Under the pieces are notes generated by a model. That model was not told the DNA's origin. It did not search any database and was given only the letters and a program-made list of their open reading frames with translations. A stretch of DNA of 37,770 nucleotides from Candidatus Rokuibacteriota bacterium (lineage in GTDB: Bacteria; Methylomirabilota; Methylomirabilia; Rokubacteriales; CSP1-6). The DNA is taken from assembly GCA_003220595.1 (NCBI GenBank), contig QHSZ01000117.1, positions 1-37,770 on the forward strand, written 5' to 3'. Of the stretch, positions 29,994-37,482 are shown in pieces. Position 1 is the stretch's first letter, and the number at the start of each line of letters is the position of its first letter. A program made the position numbers and the translations under genes.

Positions 29994-30694
29994 GCGCGAA
30001 GGGTCCCCTGGACGAGGAGCCGCTCGACCGTCGCGGGCAGGCCCGTCGCGGGCAGCGTGGCCTCGGGCTCCACGGAGCGGATGTGCTCGAGCCGCTCGTA
30101 GCCGAGGCGCGGGAACGACTGGGTCTCGGTCGCGACGAGCGCGGGCTCGAGCCCCGCCGCCTCGAGCCGCGCGAACGCGCTCTTCCGGCCGAGGAAGGCG
30201 AAGATCGCGAAGAGGAGCCGGCCGCCGGGCACCAGGTGGGCGGGCGCGCCACGGATCACGCGGTCGAGGATCTCCCAACCGTCCGTCCCGCCGTTGTCGG
30301 CGGCGGCGCGCGCGTCGCGCCGCACGCGGCCAGGCGGCGTCGGCATCTGGGGGGCGTTGGCACAGATCAGGTCGAAGCGCTCGCCGGCGACGGGCGCGTA
30401 GCAGTCGCCGAGGCGCGCGTCCACCGCGACGCCATTCAGCGACGCGTTGGCGCGAATGGCCTCGACCGCCTCGGGGAGGACGTCCGTCGCCACGACGCGG
30501 GCGCCGGCCTTCGCCAGCAACACGGCCGCCAGGCCGAGGCCGCTCCCGATCTCGAGCACGCGCCCGCCGGGCTCCACCGCGAGATGGCGGCAGAAGAAGC
30601 GCGAGCCCGCCTTCGGCGGCTGGACTCCGTCCGGCGCGCGGAACACGGAACCGCGCCAGACGAAGAGGAGCACGCCCTCGTCACTACCGGCCAA
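29990..30694 (-). CDS. class I SAM-dependent methyltransferase (HemK/PrmC-like fold)
   Basis: This 234-residue protein has SAM motif I VLEIGSGLGLAAVLLAKAG, motif II VVATDVLPEAVEA, and DLICANAPQMPTPP where PrmC-type enzymes have NPPY. The N-P-P-Y change to N-A-P-Q means it is probably not a classical release-factor methyltransferase, though the overall layout is close. An upstream MAGSDEGVLLFVWRGSVFRAP region resembles the N-terminal strand of small-substrate N-methyltransferases. TTG 30694 has GGAAGG just upstream and overlaps the preceding gene by 11 nt; GTG 30673 is an alternative. Substrate unknown. Confidence 0.8.
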   Translation of the reverse strand: MAGSDEGVLLFVWRGSVFRAPDGVQPPKAGSRFFCRHLAVEPGGRVLEIGSGLGLAAVLLAKAGARVVATDVLPEAVEAIRANASLNGVAVDARLGDCYAPVAGERFDLICANAPQMPTPPGRVRRDARAAADNGGTDGWEILDRVIRGAPAHLVPGGRLLFAIFAFLGRKSAFARLEAAGLEPALVATETQSFPRLGYERLEHIRSVEPEATLPATGLPATVERLLVQGTLRA

Positions 30695-30995
30695 GGACCT
30701 TCCGGAAGTAGAGGCGCAGCGCCTCCTTCAGCTGGGCCCGCGCCCCGGCCGAGGTCTTCGCGTCCTCGAGCACCTCGATGTCGAGCTGCAGCGGCACGCC
30801 CTCCTTCTTGACCCCGTCGAGCTCGGCGGTGAGCCCGCAGCGCTCGTCGGACTCGGTGAAGACGACCTTGGCCCGCGCGAACGTGCCGTCGTCCTTCGCG
30901 ATCTGCTCGATGGTCTCGACGAGGACGCGCTTGATCGCCTCCGCCTCCCCCGCCGGGACCGTCGAGAACGCCGCCGTCAGGCTAACGTCCGCCAT
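30684..30995 (-). CDS. conserved-looking small protein of unknown function
   Basis: I do not recognise this 103-residue soluble protein. It reads as an alternating alpha/beta domain: strand VSLTAAFSTV, helix AEAIKRVLVETIEQIAK, strands ARAKVVFTESD and LTAELDGV, strand PLQLDIEVLE and a final helix ARAQLKEALRLYFRKVLG. There is no signal peptide or membrane segment. It overlaps the selenoprotein-candidate gene by 14 nt upstream and the methyltransferase by 11 nt downstream, so it is certainly co-translated with them. GC3-rich codon use matches its neighbours. Its fixed place between those two genes makes it worth comparing in other genomes. Confidence 0.7.
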   Translation of the reverse strand: MADVSLTAAFSTVPAGEAEAIKRVLVETIEQIAKDDGTFARAKVVFTESDERCGLTAELDGVKKEGVPLQLDIEVLEDAKTSAGARAQLKEALRLYFRKVLGR

Positions 30996-31236
30996 CGGTC
31001 CACACCGTCAGGATGTCCGCGTGCGTCTTCGCCGCGTTCGCCCGGATCGCGAAGCTGATCGCCTCGCGCACCTCGTCCTCCGTCGCGCCCGATGCCCTGG
31101 CACCTGCCAGGTCGCGCTTCGCTCAGTGGGTGTTGCCCACGGCGAGGTTCGCCGCGAGGTAGCAGAGGTACGCGGTCTTCGGGTCGAGGGCACCCTTCTT
31201 GTACTTCCAGCTCGCGATCACTTTCTCCTCGAGCAT
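30982..31236 (-). CDS. probable selenoprotein: CMD/AhpD-like protein with in-frame TGA
   Basis: This 84-residue frame has TGA as codon 38 (31125-31123). Before it lies LDPKTAYLCYLAANLAVGNT-H, after it AKRDLAGARASGATEDEVRE, a normal carboxymuconolactone decarboxylase/AhpD helix pair. The TGA falls where the second Cys of the AhpD CxxC active site would be (12 residues before the GAT turn). ATG 31236 has AAGGAGG 5 nt upstream. The frame continues unbroken past the TGA for 46 codons and overlaps the next gene by 14 nt. A SECIS-like hairpin follows the TGA. Alternatively it is a pseudogene. CMD-domain selenoproteins have been reported from metagenomes. No sel genes are in this window. Confidence 0.78.
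31096..31111 (-). promoter_or_regulatory. SECIS-like hairpin after the TGA codon
   Basis: On the - strand CCTGGC-AGGT-GCCAGG is a perfect 6-bp stem with an AGGU loop. Loop bases are at +18 to +21 after the TGA, the position of the AGGU in the E. coli fdhF element as I recall that sequence. Four unusual codons for this genome (GCA, GGT, AGG, GCA) are confined to this hairpin, suggesting RNA-level constraint. Confidence 0.7.
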
Positions 31237-31254
31237 CCCTGCCTCCTTGCCGGA

Positions 31255-31260
31255 ATCTTA
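31255..31260 (-). promoter_or_regulatory. possible -10 box of the selenoprotein operon
   Basis: TAAGAT on the - strand (31260-31255) would start RNA near 31248, at the edge of the AAGGAGG ribosome site, giving a very short leader. No -35 match is seen. The 110-bp gap to the gamma-glutamyltransferase stop (31237-31346) otherwise contains GC-rich self-complementary sequence but no gene. Confidence 0.35.
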
Positions 31261-31346
31261 GCGACCTGTCGGGCGATCGAGGGGCGCCACGGCTCCGCCG
31301 GGGCGTCCCGAGGCACCCGGGGGGCTTGGGGGCCGCCCATGTTCAA

Positions 31347-33065
31347 CTAGTGGCCTGCGGCGGCCGCCGGCCGCAGGTGGTCGAGTCCCGCCTCGAGCCC
31401 CTTCGCCGTCACGCGCACGCCGACGGGTTTGGCGAAGCTCAGCGTCGCGTAGGTCTCCTGCTTCGGGACCACCCGGTGTCCGAGCCGTGCGAGGCCGGCG
31501 AGCGCCTTCTCGCCGACGCGCTCGTCCACGAGCAGGTCGGCGCCTTCCGCGTGGAGCCGTGGGGCCTCGATCGCGGCCTGGAGCGGCACGCGACCGTCCA
31601 CGAGCGTCGCGAGCACCTGCGGGATCGCGGAGATGATCCGGCGACCGCCCGGCGCGCCGAGCGTGAGGTAGGGCTTGCCCCTCCTGAAGGCGAGCAGCGG
31701 GACCATGTTCACGAGCGCGCGCTTGCGGGGGCCGATCGAGTTCGGCCGGCCGGGCTCGGGGTCGAACCAGATCATCCCGTTGTTCAGGAGGATGCCCGTC
31801 CCTTGCACGACCACGCGCGCACCAAAGAGCGAGACCGCGGTGTGCGTGAGCGCGACCATGTTGCGCTGGCGGTCGACCACCGAGACGTGCGTCGTGCACT
31901 CGCCCGCGCCGCCGGCGCGCGCCCGCGAGGTGAGGACGCGCCGGGTCGCCGAGCCGGTCTCGTCATGCGCGGCGGCGGGCGCCCGCGCCCCCGCCCGACG
32001 CGGCGCCGGGCGCTGGAGCTCGGCGGCGATGGCCCGCGCGTACGGTTTCGAGGCGAGCTCGGCCCACGGCGCCTTCACGACGGCCGGGTCGCCGAGGAGC
32101 TGGAAGCGGTCGGCGAAGGCCCGGCGCACGGCCTGGGCGCGGAGGTGGAGGCCCTCGGTCGTCTGCCCCCCGACCCGCGCCGGCGCCCACTGCTCGAGGA
32201 TGTTCAGAATCTCGAGGGCCGTGATCCCGCCGGTCGCGCCGGGCGCCAGCGCCAGATCGAGGTCGCGGTAGCGTCCCGTGAGCGGCGCGCTCACGCGCAC
32301 CTCGTACGCGGCGAGGTCCTCCAGGCCGATGAGGCCCTGGTGCGCGGCCATCTCGTCGTGGATCGCCTGCGCGAGCGCGCCGCGGTAGAACGCGTCCGGC
32401 CCCTCACGCGCGATCAGCGCGAGGCTCCGGGCGAGATCCGGGTACGTGACGCGCTCGCCGGGCTCGAGCGACGGCGGCCGGTGGATCGCGCGGCCGTTCC
32501 GGAGGTAGGTGCGCGCGCTCTCGGGGAACGCGCCGAGCTCCTCGATGTAGCGCGCGGTCGTGAGCGCCTGGTACCAGTCCGGCACGAAGCCCTCGCGCGC
32601 GAGCGCGATCGCCGGGGCGAGGACGTCGGCGAGCTCCATGGTGCCGTAGCGCTCGAGCGCCAGCGTGAGCCCGGCGACCGACCCGGGCACCGCGACCGCC
32701 CGGTGGCCGTACTCGTTCGCCGCGCCCTCGACGCGCGGCCAGGGGAAGAGCCCGTCGGAGATGCCGCCGATCAGCCGGAACATCCCCTCGTGGGCGCGCG
32801 TCGGCGCGACGCCGTTGAAGTCCAGCGCGACCGTCTCGCCGCGCTTCTCGAGGTGGACGAGCATCGTGCCCGAGCCTGCGATCGTGGACATGAAGGGCTC
32901 GACCACCGTCATCGCGAACGCGGTCGCGACGGCGGCGTCCACGGCGTTGCCCCCGCGCTCGAGGATCGCCGCGCCCACTGAGGCGCCGAGCGGGTGCTCG
33001 GCCGCGACGAGGCCGCGGGGCGCGAGCGGCGTCTGCTTGGTCACGGTCAGCCGCGACTGGATCAT
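31347..33065 (-). CDS. gamma-glutamyltransferase family protein
   Basis: This 572-residue Ntn-hydrolase precursor is expected to self-cleave before T391 in CTTHVSVVDRQRNMV. The large-subunit start GLVAAEHPLGASVGAAILER and NAVDAAVATAFAMTVVEP, and the small-subunit LGAPGGRRIISAIPQVL, are standard. GGTs transfer or hydrolyse gamma-glutamyl groups, for example from glutathione. Unlike the E. coli enzyme there is no N-terminal signal peptide, so a cytoplasmic role is likely, or the start is misjudged. ATG 33065 lies 31 nt after the lipoprotein stop, probably in the helicase operon. Confidence 0.9.
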   Translation of the reverse strand: MIQSRLTVTKQTPLAPRGLVAAEHPLGASVGAAILERGGNAVDAAVATAFAMTVVEPFMSTIAGSGTMLVHLEKRGETVALDFNGVAPTRAHEGMFRLIGGISDGLFPWPRVEGAANEYGHRAVAVPGSVAGLTLALERYGTMELADVLAPAIALAREGFVPDWYQALTTARYIEELGAFPESARTYLRNGRAIHRPPSLEPGERVTYPDLARSLALIAREGPDAFYRGALAQAIHDEMAAHQGLIGLEDLAAYEVRVSAPLTGRYRDLDLALAPGATGGITALEILNILEQWAPARVGGQTTEGLHLRAQAVRRAFADRFQLLGDPAVVKAPWAELASKPYARAIAAELQRPAPRRAGARAPAAAHDETGSATRRVLTSRARAGGAGECTTHVSVVDRQRNMVALTHTAVSLFGARVVVQGTGILLNNGMIWFDPEPGRPNSIGPRKRALVNMVPLLAFRRGKPYLTLGAPGGRRIISAIPQVLATLVDGRVPLQAAIEAPRLHAEGADLLVDERVGEKALAGLARLGHRVVPKQETYATLSFAKPVGVRVTAKGLEAGLDHLRPAAAAGH

Positions 33066-33096
33066 CGGCGGGGCTCCGTGCGGGCCCGGACGGGCG

Positions 33097-33594
33097 TCAG
33101 GGCTCCAGGTACTGCGTGATGTCCACGACCCGGGTGTCGTCCACGAAGAGACGCCAGCCCTGCGGGTAGAGCCACGCCTCCTTCGGGTTGTTGTTCTTCA
33201 CCTGCGGCCAGAAGCGGCGCGCGAGCTTCTCGATCTCGGCCGTGTCCTTCGCGAAGAGCACGGGCGGTCCGATGAGCAGCAGGACCAGGTCCCGCTCCAT
33301 GCCGACCGTCACCTGACGGGTGATCCGGAAGGTCGTCACGTTGAGCGAGTTCGCGAGCGCCGGATTGCGGGCGAGGTACTGCGAGATCCGCTGGTCCATC
33401 TGGTCGTCCCACCGCTGCTTCTCGTCGAACGTCGGCTCGTGTCCGGTGTCGAGCACCACCCGGGCGGTCCAGATCTCCTCGGCGGAGGGCCCCTGCGCCG
33501 CGCGGCGCTCCTGCGTGGCAAGCGCCCCACACCCGGCGAGGGCGAGCACGAGGGCGGCGACGGAGCACGCGTGACGGCTCACGGGACGGATCAT
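33097..33594 (-). CDS. small lipoprotein of unknown function
   Basis: This 165-residue protein has a lipoprotein signal with lipobox LALAGC (C22), so it should be anchored to a membrane on the outside. The mature part includes EEIWTARVVLDTGHEPTFDE, a helix DDQMDQRISQYLARNP, and FWPQVKNNNPKEAWLYPQGW. I do not recognise a family. ATG 33594 overlaps the helicase stop (ATGA), which places it in the same operon, but a link between a helicase and a surface lipoprotein is not obvious. Confidence 0.75.
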   Translation of the reverse strand: MIRPVSRHACSVAALVLALAGCGALATQERRAAQGPSAEEIWTARVVLDTGHEPTFDEKQRWDDQMDQRISQYLARNPALANSLNVTTFRITRQVTVGMERDLVLLLIGPPVLFAKDTAEIEKLARRFWPQVKNNNPKEAWLYPQGWRLFVDDTRVVDITQYLEP

Positions 33595-36200
33595 ATCAGG
33601 GCCGACTCCAGGACGATGCCCCGATCGACGACCCGTGCGACCTGCGCCAGGAGGCGGCCCGTCTCGACGGGCACCTCGGGACTCTCGGCGAGCTGGCGCA
33701 GGAGGTCGATGAGCCGGCGCATCGCGCGGATCAGATCACCCTCGTGGCCGCCGAAGGCCTCCTCGACGATCCCGAGCCAGTCGTCCTCGCCGGAGGCCCA
33801 GCGGAAGACGGCGGGCATGAACCCTCCGTGGACGCCCACCGGCATCTGGAGGTGGCGCTGGCGCTGCGCCTCGTGGATGGTCTGGGCGAGGCCGCCGAGC
33901 TCGGAGAGCCGCCGCCGGAGCTTCGGCCGCTTGCGGAGAAACTCGCGCGCCAGGGCCGCCTCGCCCGAGCGCGACTCCTCGATGAGCGCCGAGCACAGCG
34001 CCGCCGCCTCGGCCCCCGTGAGGTCGTCGAAGAGGCCGCGGAAGACGCTCTCCGCGACGAGCAGCTCGTTGTCGTGACGGAGGCTCGCGACGAGGCGCCC
34101 GCGGCTCTCGAGCCGGCCGTCGCGCACCGCGCCGAACTGCTCGAGCACCTCGACGACGCGGAGGAACTCTTGCCAGTAGGCGCCGCGCACCTGCTCGAGC
34201 GCGCGCCGTCGCGCACCGAGCCGCTCCGTGAGCGTCTCGAGCTCGCGCCACTCACGGTCGCACTTGGGGAGGGCGCCCCACGGGCACCGGTGACACTCGA
34301 TCGACGCCAGGACGGCGCCGGGCCCGTGCTCGCGCTCGCGCTCGACGAGCTCGGCGACCGAGAGCCGCTCGAGCTCCGCGGCGAGGTGGCGAAGCCCGCG
34401 CCCGTCGCGTCCCCGCCCGGGCGTGCCGCGCTCGAGGTCGCGCGGGACGTGGAGCGGCGGCGTGGCCCAGAAGATGCGCTTCACCACGCCGCTCTTGAGC
34501 CGGACGACGCCGCCGTGGGGCAGGAGCGCGTCGAAGAACGCGCGATGGCCGCGCACCGAGTGCACGCCGAGGATCACGGCGAGGCTCGGCGCGCCCTTGC
34601 GCCGGACGAGTGCGAGCCGGCCCGTCTCGGCTTCGACCACGCTGCGCTCGCCCCGGCGCGCGCCGCGGCCGAGCGCCTGACGCCGCGCCTCGGCCTCCTG
34701 GCGCGCGCGCCGGTAGCGGCCGACACGCTGGAAGTCGCCGCAGGGCGCCTCGTAGCGCCGGAGCTCGGCCAGCGAGGCCTCGAGGGCCAGCACCTCGGCC
34801 TCGAGCTCGCGGATGCGCTTGAGGTTCTGGTACTGGCCGAAGGAGGACTCGATCCGGCGGCGCAGGACGTCGGGCGCCGCGCCCGTGCCGAGCAGGAGCG
34901 CGGCGGAGCCGTAGCCGAGCTTGAACTGGCTCTCGATCGGCTCGGGCGCGCCGTCGACGACGTGGAAGACGGAGTCGAGGCCGTCGCGGGCGTCGAGCGC
35001 GACGACGCACTCGCCCTCGGCGTCGATGCCGCGCCGCCCGGCGCGGCCGGCCATCTGCGTGAGCTCGTTGTGGGTGAGCGCGCGGAAGCCGCGGTCGGTG
35101 CGCTTCGTGAGGCCCTGCAGGACGACCGCGCGCGCGGGCATGTGGATCCCGAGCGACATGGTCTCGGTCGCGAACACGACCTTGCAGAGGCCGCGCTCGA
35201 AGAGCGCCTCGATGAGGCGCTTGAGGCCGGGCAGGATCCCCGCGTGGTGGAGGGCCACGCCGATCCGGAGCCCCTGGAAGACCGACTGCGAGAGCGCCGA
35301 CTCGCCGATGGAGGGGCTGTCCCCGAGCGCCTCGCCGATCGCGCGGTCCACCTCGTCCTGCTGGGCCTGCGTGAGGAGGCTCCGGCCGTCGGCGAGCACG
35401 TCGTGCATCGCGCGCTCGCAGCCGGCGCGGCTGAAGATGAAGTAGATCGCCGGGAGCCAGCGTCGCGTCTCGAGCGCCTCGATGAGCACCGTCGGGTCCA
35501 CGACGCGGCGCGTGTACCAGCGGCCGCGGTCGTCCGCGCCGCGCGACTCGTCGCCGACGACCCGCGCGCGACCGCGGCGCACGTCGTCGAGGTCGTGGAT
35601 CTCCCCGGCGAGGTCGGCGATCGCGTAGCGCAGCGGCACGGGCCGGTGCGGATGGTAGATCGGCACGATCGGCCGGTGCACCAGCGAGATCCAGTCGGCG
35701 ATCTCCTTGACGTTGGCGACGGTCGCCGAGAGGCCGACGAGGACGACGTCCTTGGGCGCGCCGATGATGATCTCCTCCCACACCGTGCCGCGCCCCTCGT
35801 CGCCCATGTAGTGGCACTCGTCGAGGACGATGTAGCGGAGCTCCTCGAGCCCCGAGCCGTAGAGCGCGTTCCGGAGGATCTCCGTCGTCATCACGAGCAC
35901 GCGCGCGCGCGGGTTCACCTTGACGTCGCCCGTCAGGATGCCCACCCGCGTCTCGCCGAACGCGCGCGTGAAGTCGGCGAACTTCTGGTTCGAGAGCGCC
36001 TTGAGCGGCGTGGTGTACGCGATGCGGTGGCCGGAGGCGAGTGCCGCGTGGATCGCGAACTCCGCGACGAGCGTCTTCCCCGCCCCCGTCGGCGCCGAGA
36101 CGATCACCGACTGGCCGGCGGCGATCGCCTGGATCGCCTCGAGCTGGAAGTCGTCGAGCGGAAACGAGTAGCCAGCGCGAAACTGCTCGAGCAGGTCCAT
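33591..36200 (-). CDS. Ski2/Mtr4-like DEAD/DEAH-box helicase with DSHCT domain
   Basis: This 869-residue RNA/DNA helicase has the Q-motif FPLDDFQLEAIQAIAAGQ, Walker A APTGAGKT (residues 36-43), motif Ia YTTPLKALSNQKF, motif II DECHYMGD, motif III SATVANV and motif VI QMAGRAGRRG. The C-terminal part carries helical and DSHCT-like sequence with IRAMRRLIDLLRQL. Related bacterial proteins (HelY) are thought to act on structured RNA. ATG 36200 has a -10-like TACTGT 8 nt upstream and no ribosome site, so it is probably leaderless; an upstream in-frame TTG is less likely. A four-cysteine cluster (ECHRCPWG...KC) in the middle is unusual and could bind metal. Confidence 0.9.
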   Translation of the reverse strand: MDLLEQFRAGYSFPLDDFQLEAIQAIAAGQSVIVSAPTGAGKTLVAEFAIHAALASGHRIAYTTPLKALSNQKFADFTRAFGETRVGILTGDVKVNPRARVLVMTTEILRNALYGSGLEELRYIVLDECHYMGDEGRGTVWEEIIIGAPKDVVLVGLSATVANVKEIADWISLVHRPIVPIYHPHRPVPLRYAIADLAGEIHDLDDVRRGRARVVGDESRGADDRGRWYTRRVVDPTVLIEALETRRWLPAIYFIFSRAGCERAMHDVLADGRSLLTQAQQDEVDRAIGEALGDSPSIGESALSQSVFQGLRIGVALHHAGILPGLKRLIEALFERGLCKVVFATETMSLGIHMPARAVVLQGLTKRTDRGFRALTHNELTQMAGRAGRRGIDAEGECVVALDARDGLDSVFHVVDGAPEPIESQFKLGYGSAALLLGTGAAPDVLRRRIESSFGQYQNLKRIRELEAEVLALEASLAELRRYEAPCGDFQRVGRYRRARQEAEARRQALGRGARRGERSVVEAETGRLALVRRKGAPSLAVILGVHSVRGHRAFFDALLPHGGVVRLKSGVVKRIFWATPPLHVPRDLERGTPGRGRDGRGLRHLAAELERLSVAELVEREREHGPGAVLASIECHRCPWGALPKCDREWRELETLTERLGARRRALEQVRGAYWQEFLRVVEVLEQFGAVRDGRLESRGRLVASLRHDNELLVAESVFRGLFDDLTGAEAAALCSALIEESRSGEAALAREFLRKRPKLRRRLSELGGLAQTIHEAQRQRHLQMPVGVHGGFMPAVFRWASGEDDWLGIVEEAFGGHEGDLIRAMRRLIDLLRQLAESPEVPVETGRLLAQVARVVDRGIVLESALI

Positions 36201-36208
36201 CACTCGAC

Positions 36209-36214
36209 ACAGTA
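36209..36214 (-). promoter_or_regulatory. candidate -10 box of the helicase gene
   Basis: TACTGT on the - strand (36214-36209) is 8 nt before the ATG at 36200. There is no Shine-Dalgarno sequence, so the message is probably leaderless. No -35 consensus is visible. Confidence 0.5.
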
Positions 36215-36246
36215 ACACGCCGGGTGGCGGAGGCCGACCGATCTGG

Positions 36247-36252
36247 TAGGCT
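36247..36252 (+). promoter_or_regulatory. candidate -10 box of the YCII gene
   Basis: TAGGCT (36247-36252) is 7 nt before ATG 36260, with no ribosome site between. It repeats the layout found at the other divergent gaps of the window. Confidence 0.5.
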
Positions 36253-36259
36253 CTCTGCC

Positions 36260-36796
36260 ATGATCGTCTTCCACATCGCCGTCACGGCCGCCGCCGACTA
36301 CCTGACCCGCCGCGAGGGCCACCGGCGCGCCCACATCGAGCGTCTCCAGGGGCTGCGTGCGGCGGGCATCCTGATCGGCGGCGGACCCGCCCCCGACGGC
36401 AAGACCGCCGATCTCTTCTATCGCCTGCAGCAGCCCGGCCAGCTCACGCACGCGATCGAGGAGGACCCCTATTGGGTGGGCGGCGTCTGGACGGACTACG
36501 CGCCGCGGAGCTTCACCCAGTTCGTCGAGCCCTGGGAGCACGTGCCCGTGGTCCTCGACGGGTCGCGGAAGGTCACGCTCGTCGAGGGGCCGGTGGCCGA
36601 CCGGGACATGGCGCAGTTCGCGCTGATCGAGCTGCGCGGCGCCGGACGGGTGCTGTTCGGCGGTTTCTTCGAGGGCGGCGAGACTCTCGCGCTCGTCACG
36701 ACCGCCGACGCGCCGGCGGCGGTCGGCTGGTTCCGGGACACGGGCTTCTGGAAGCCGGACGCGCTCACGGCGCGTCCCCTGCTCCACGTCCTGTGA
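36260..36796 (+). CDS. tandem YCII-domain protein
   Basis: This 178-residue protein seems to be two YCII-type alpha/beta domains in a row. The first (1-90) starts MIVFHIAVTAAADYLTRREG, with HRRAHIERLQGLRAAGILIG as the typical histidine-containing helix. The second (about 95-178) contains RKVTLVEGP and FALIELRGAGRVLFGGFFEG, but its catalytic-type histidine is not evident. YCII proteins are small enzymes or chaperone-like domains of mostly unknown activity. ATG 36260 follows TAGGCT by 7 nt. The stop overlaps the AroM start (GTGA), so the two are one transcript. Confidence 0.8.
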   Translation: MIVFHIAVTAAADYLTRREGHRRAHIERLQGLRAAGILIGGGPAPDGKTADLFYRLQQPGQLTHAIEEDPYWVGGVWTDYAPRSFTQFVEPWEHVPVVLDGSRKVTLVEGPVADRDMAQFALIELRGAGRVLFGGFFEGGETLALVTTADAPAAVGWFRDTGFWKPDALTARPLLHVL

Positions 36797-37482
36797 GGAC
36801 GACTCGTCCGATCGTCGGCCTCGTCACCATCGGGCAGTCGCCGCGGGTGGACGTCGTGCCCGAGATGGCCGAGGTCATCGGCCCGGGTGTCGAGATCCGC
36901 GAGGCCGGCGCGCTCGACGGCCTGGACCGCGCCCAGATCAGGGCGCTGGCGCCCCAGCCCGGCGACGAGATCCTCGTCACGCGCCTCGCCGACGCGAGCT
37001 CCGTCTTCCTCGGCAAGCGCCGGATCGTCGCGCGCGTCCAGGAGAAAATCGGCGAGCTCGAGGGCGCGGGCGCGACGCTGACCGCGCTCCTCTGCACGGG
37101 CGCCTTCGGGCGCCTCGCCGCGACACGCCCCCTCGTGCAGCCGCAGCCGATCCTGCTCGGCGTGCTCCGCGCCATGAGCTGGCCCGGACGGCTCGGCATC
37201 CTGACGCCGTCCGCGCCGCACGTGCCCCAGACCGAAGCGCGCTGGCGCGCCGACGGCTTCGATCCCGTCGTCGTGCCGCTCTCGCCCTACGAGGAGGACG
37301 ATCCCGCCGCCGTCGCGCGCGCCGCCGACGCGCTGCGCGCCGCCCGGGCGGGGCTCGTCGTCCTGGACTGCATGGGCTTCCGGAAGAAGACGCGCGACGA
37401 GCTCCAGGCGGCGACGGGCGCGCCCGCGCTCGTCGCGAACCTCCTCGTCGCCCGCGTTCTCGCCGAGCTCTGCGGCGTCTGA
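36793..37482 (+). CDS. AroM family protein
   Basis: This 229-residue protein matches the AroM family, whose function is unknown. The conserved start PIVGLVTIGQSPRVDVVPEM, the LLCTGAFGRL strand, GRLGILTPSAPHVPQTEARW and VLDCMGFRKKTRDEL are visible; the last resembles an Asp/Glu racemase-type active loop with a cysteine. In enterobacteria aroM sits near aroL, but no shikimate gene is present here. The GTG at 36793 overlaps the YCII stop. It ends immediately before the convergent permease gene, sharing CTGATCAG across the two stops. Confidence 0.87.
   Translation: MRTTRPIVGLVTIGQSPRVDVVPEMAEVIGPGVEIREAGALDGLDRAQIRALAPQPGDEILVTRLADASSVFLGKRRIVARVQEKIGELEGAGATLTALLCTGAFGRLAATRPLVQPQPILLGVLRAMSWPGRLGILTPSAPHVPQTEARWRADGFDPVVVPLSPYEEDDPAAVARAADALRAARAGLVVLDCMGFRKKTRDELQAATGAPALVANLLVARVLAELCGV

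Noticed and set aside
31123-31125. Plain nonsense mutation or pseudogene as the first explanation of the TGA
   Set aside because: Not excluded, but the frame after the TGA keeps family sequence, codon bias and the overlap with the next gene, and a SECIS-like hairpin is placed correctly, so selenocysteine is preferred.
31008-31193. Arg/Thr-rich open frame on the - strand overlapping the CMD-like gene
   Set aside because: It is a shifted frame of the same DNA with low-complexity Arg-rich translation. The CMD frame on either side of the TGA is one and the same, so no frameshift into this frame is needed.
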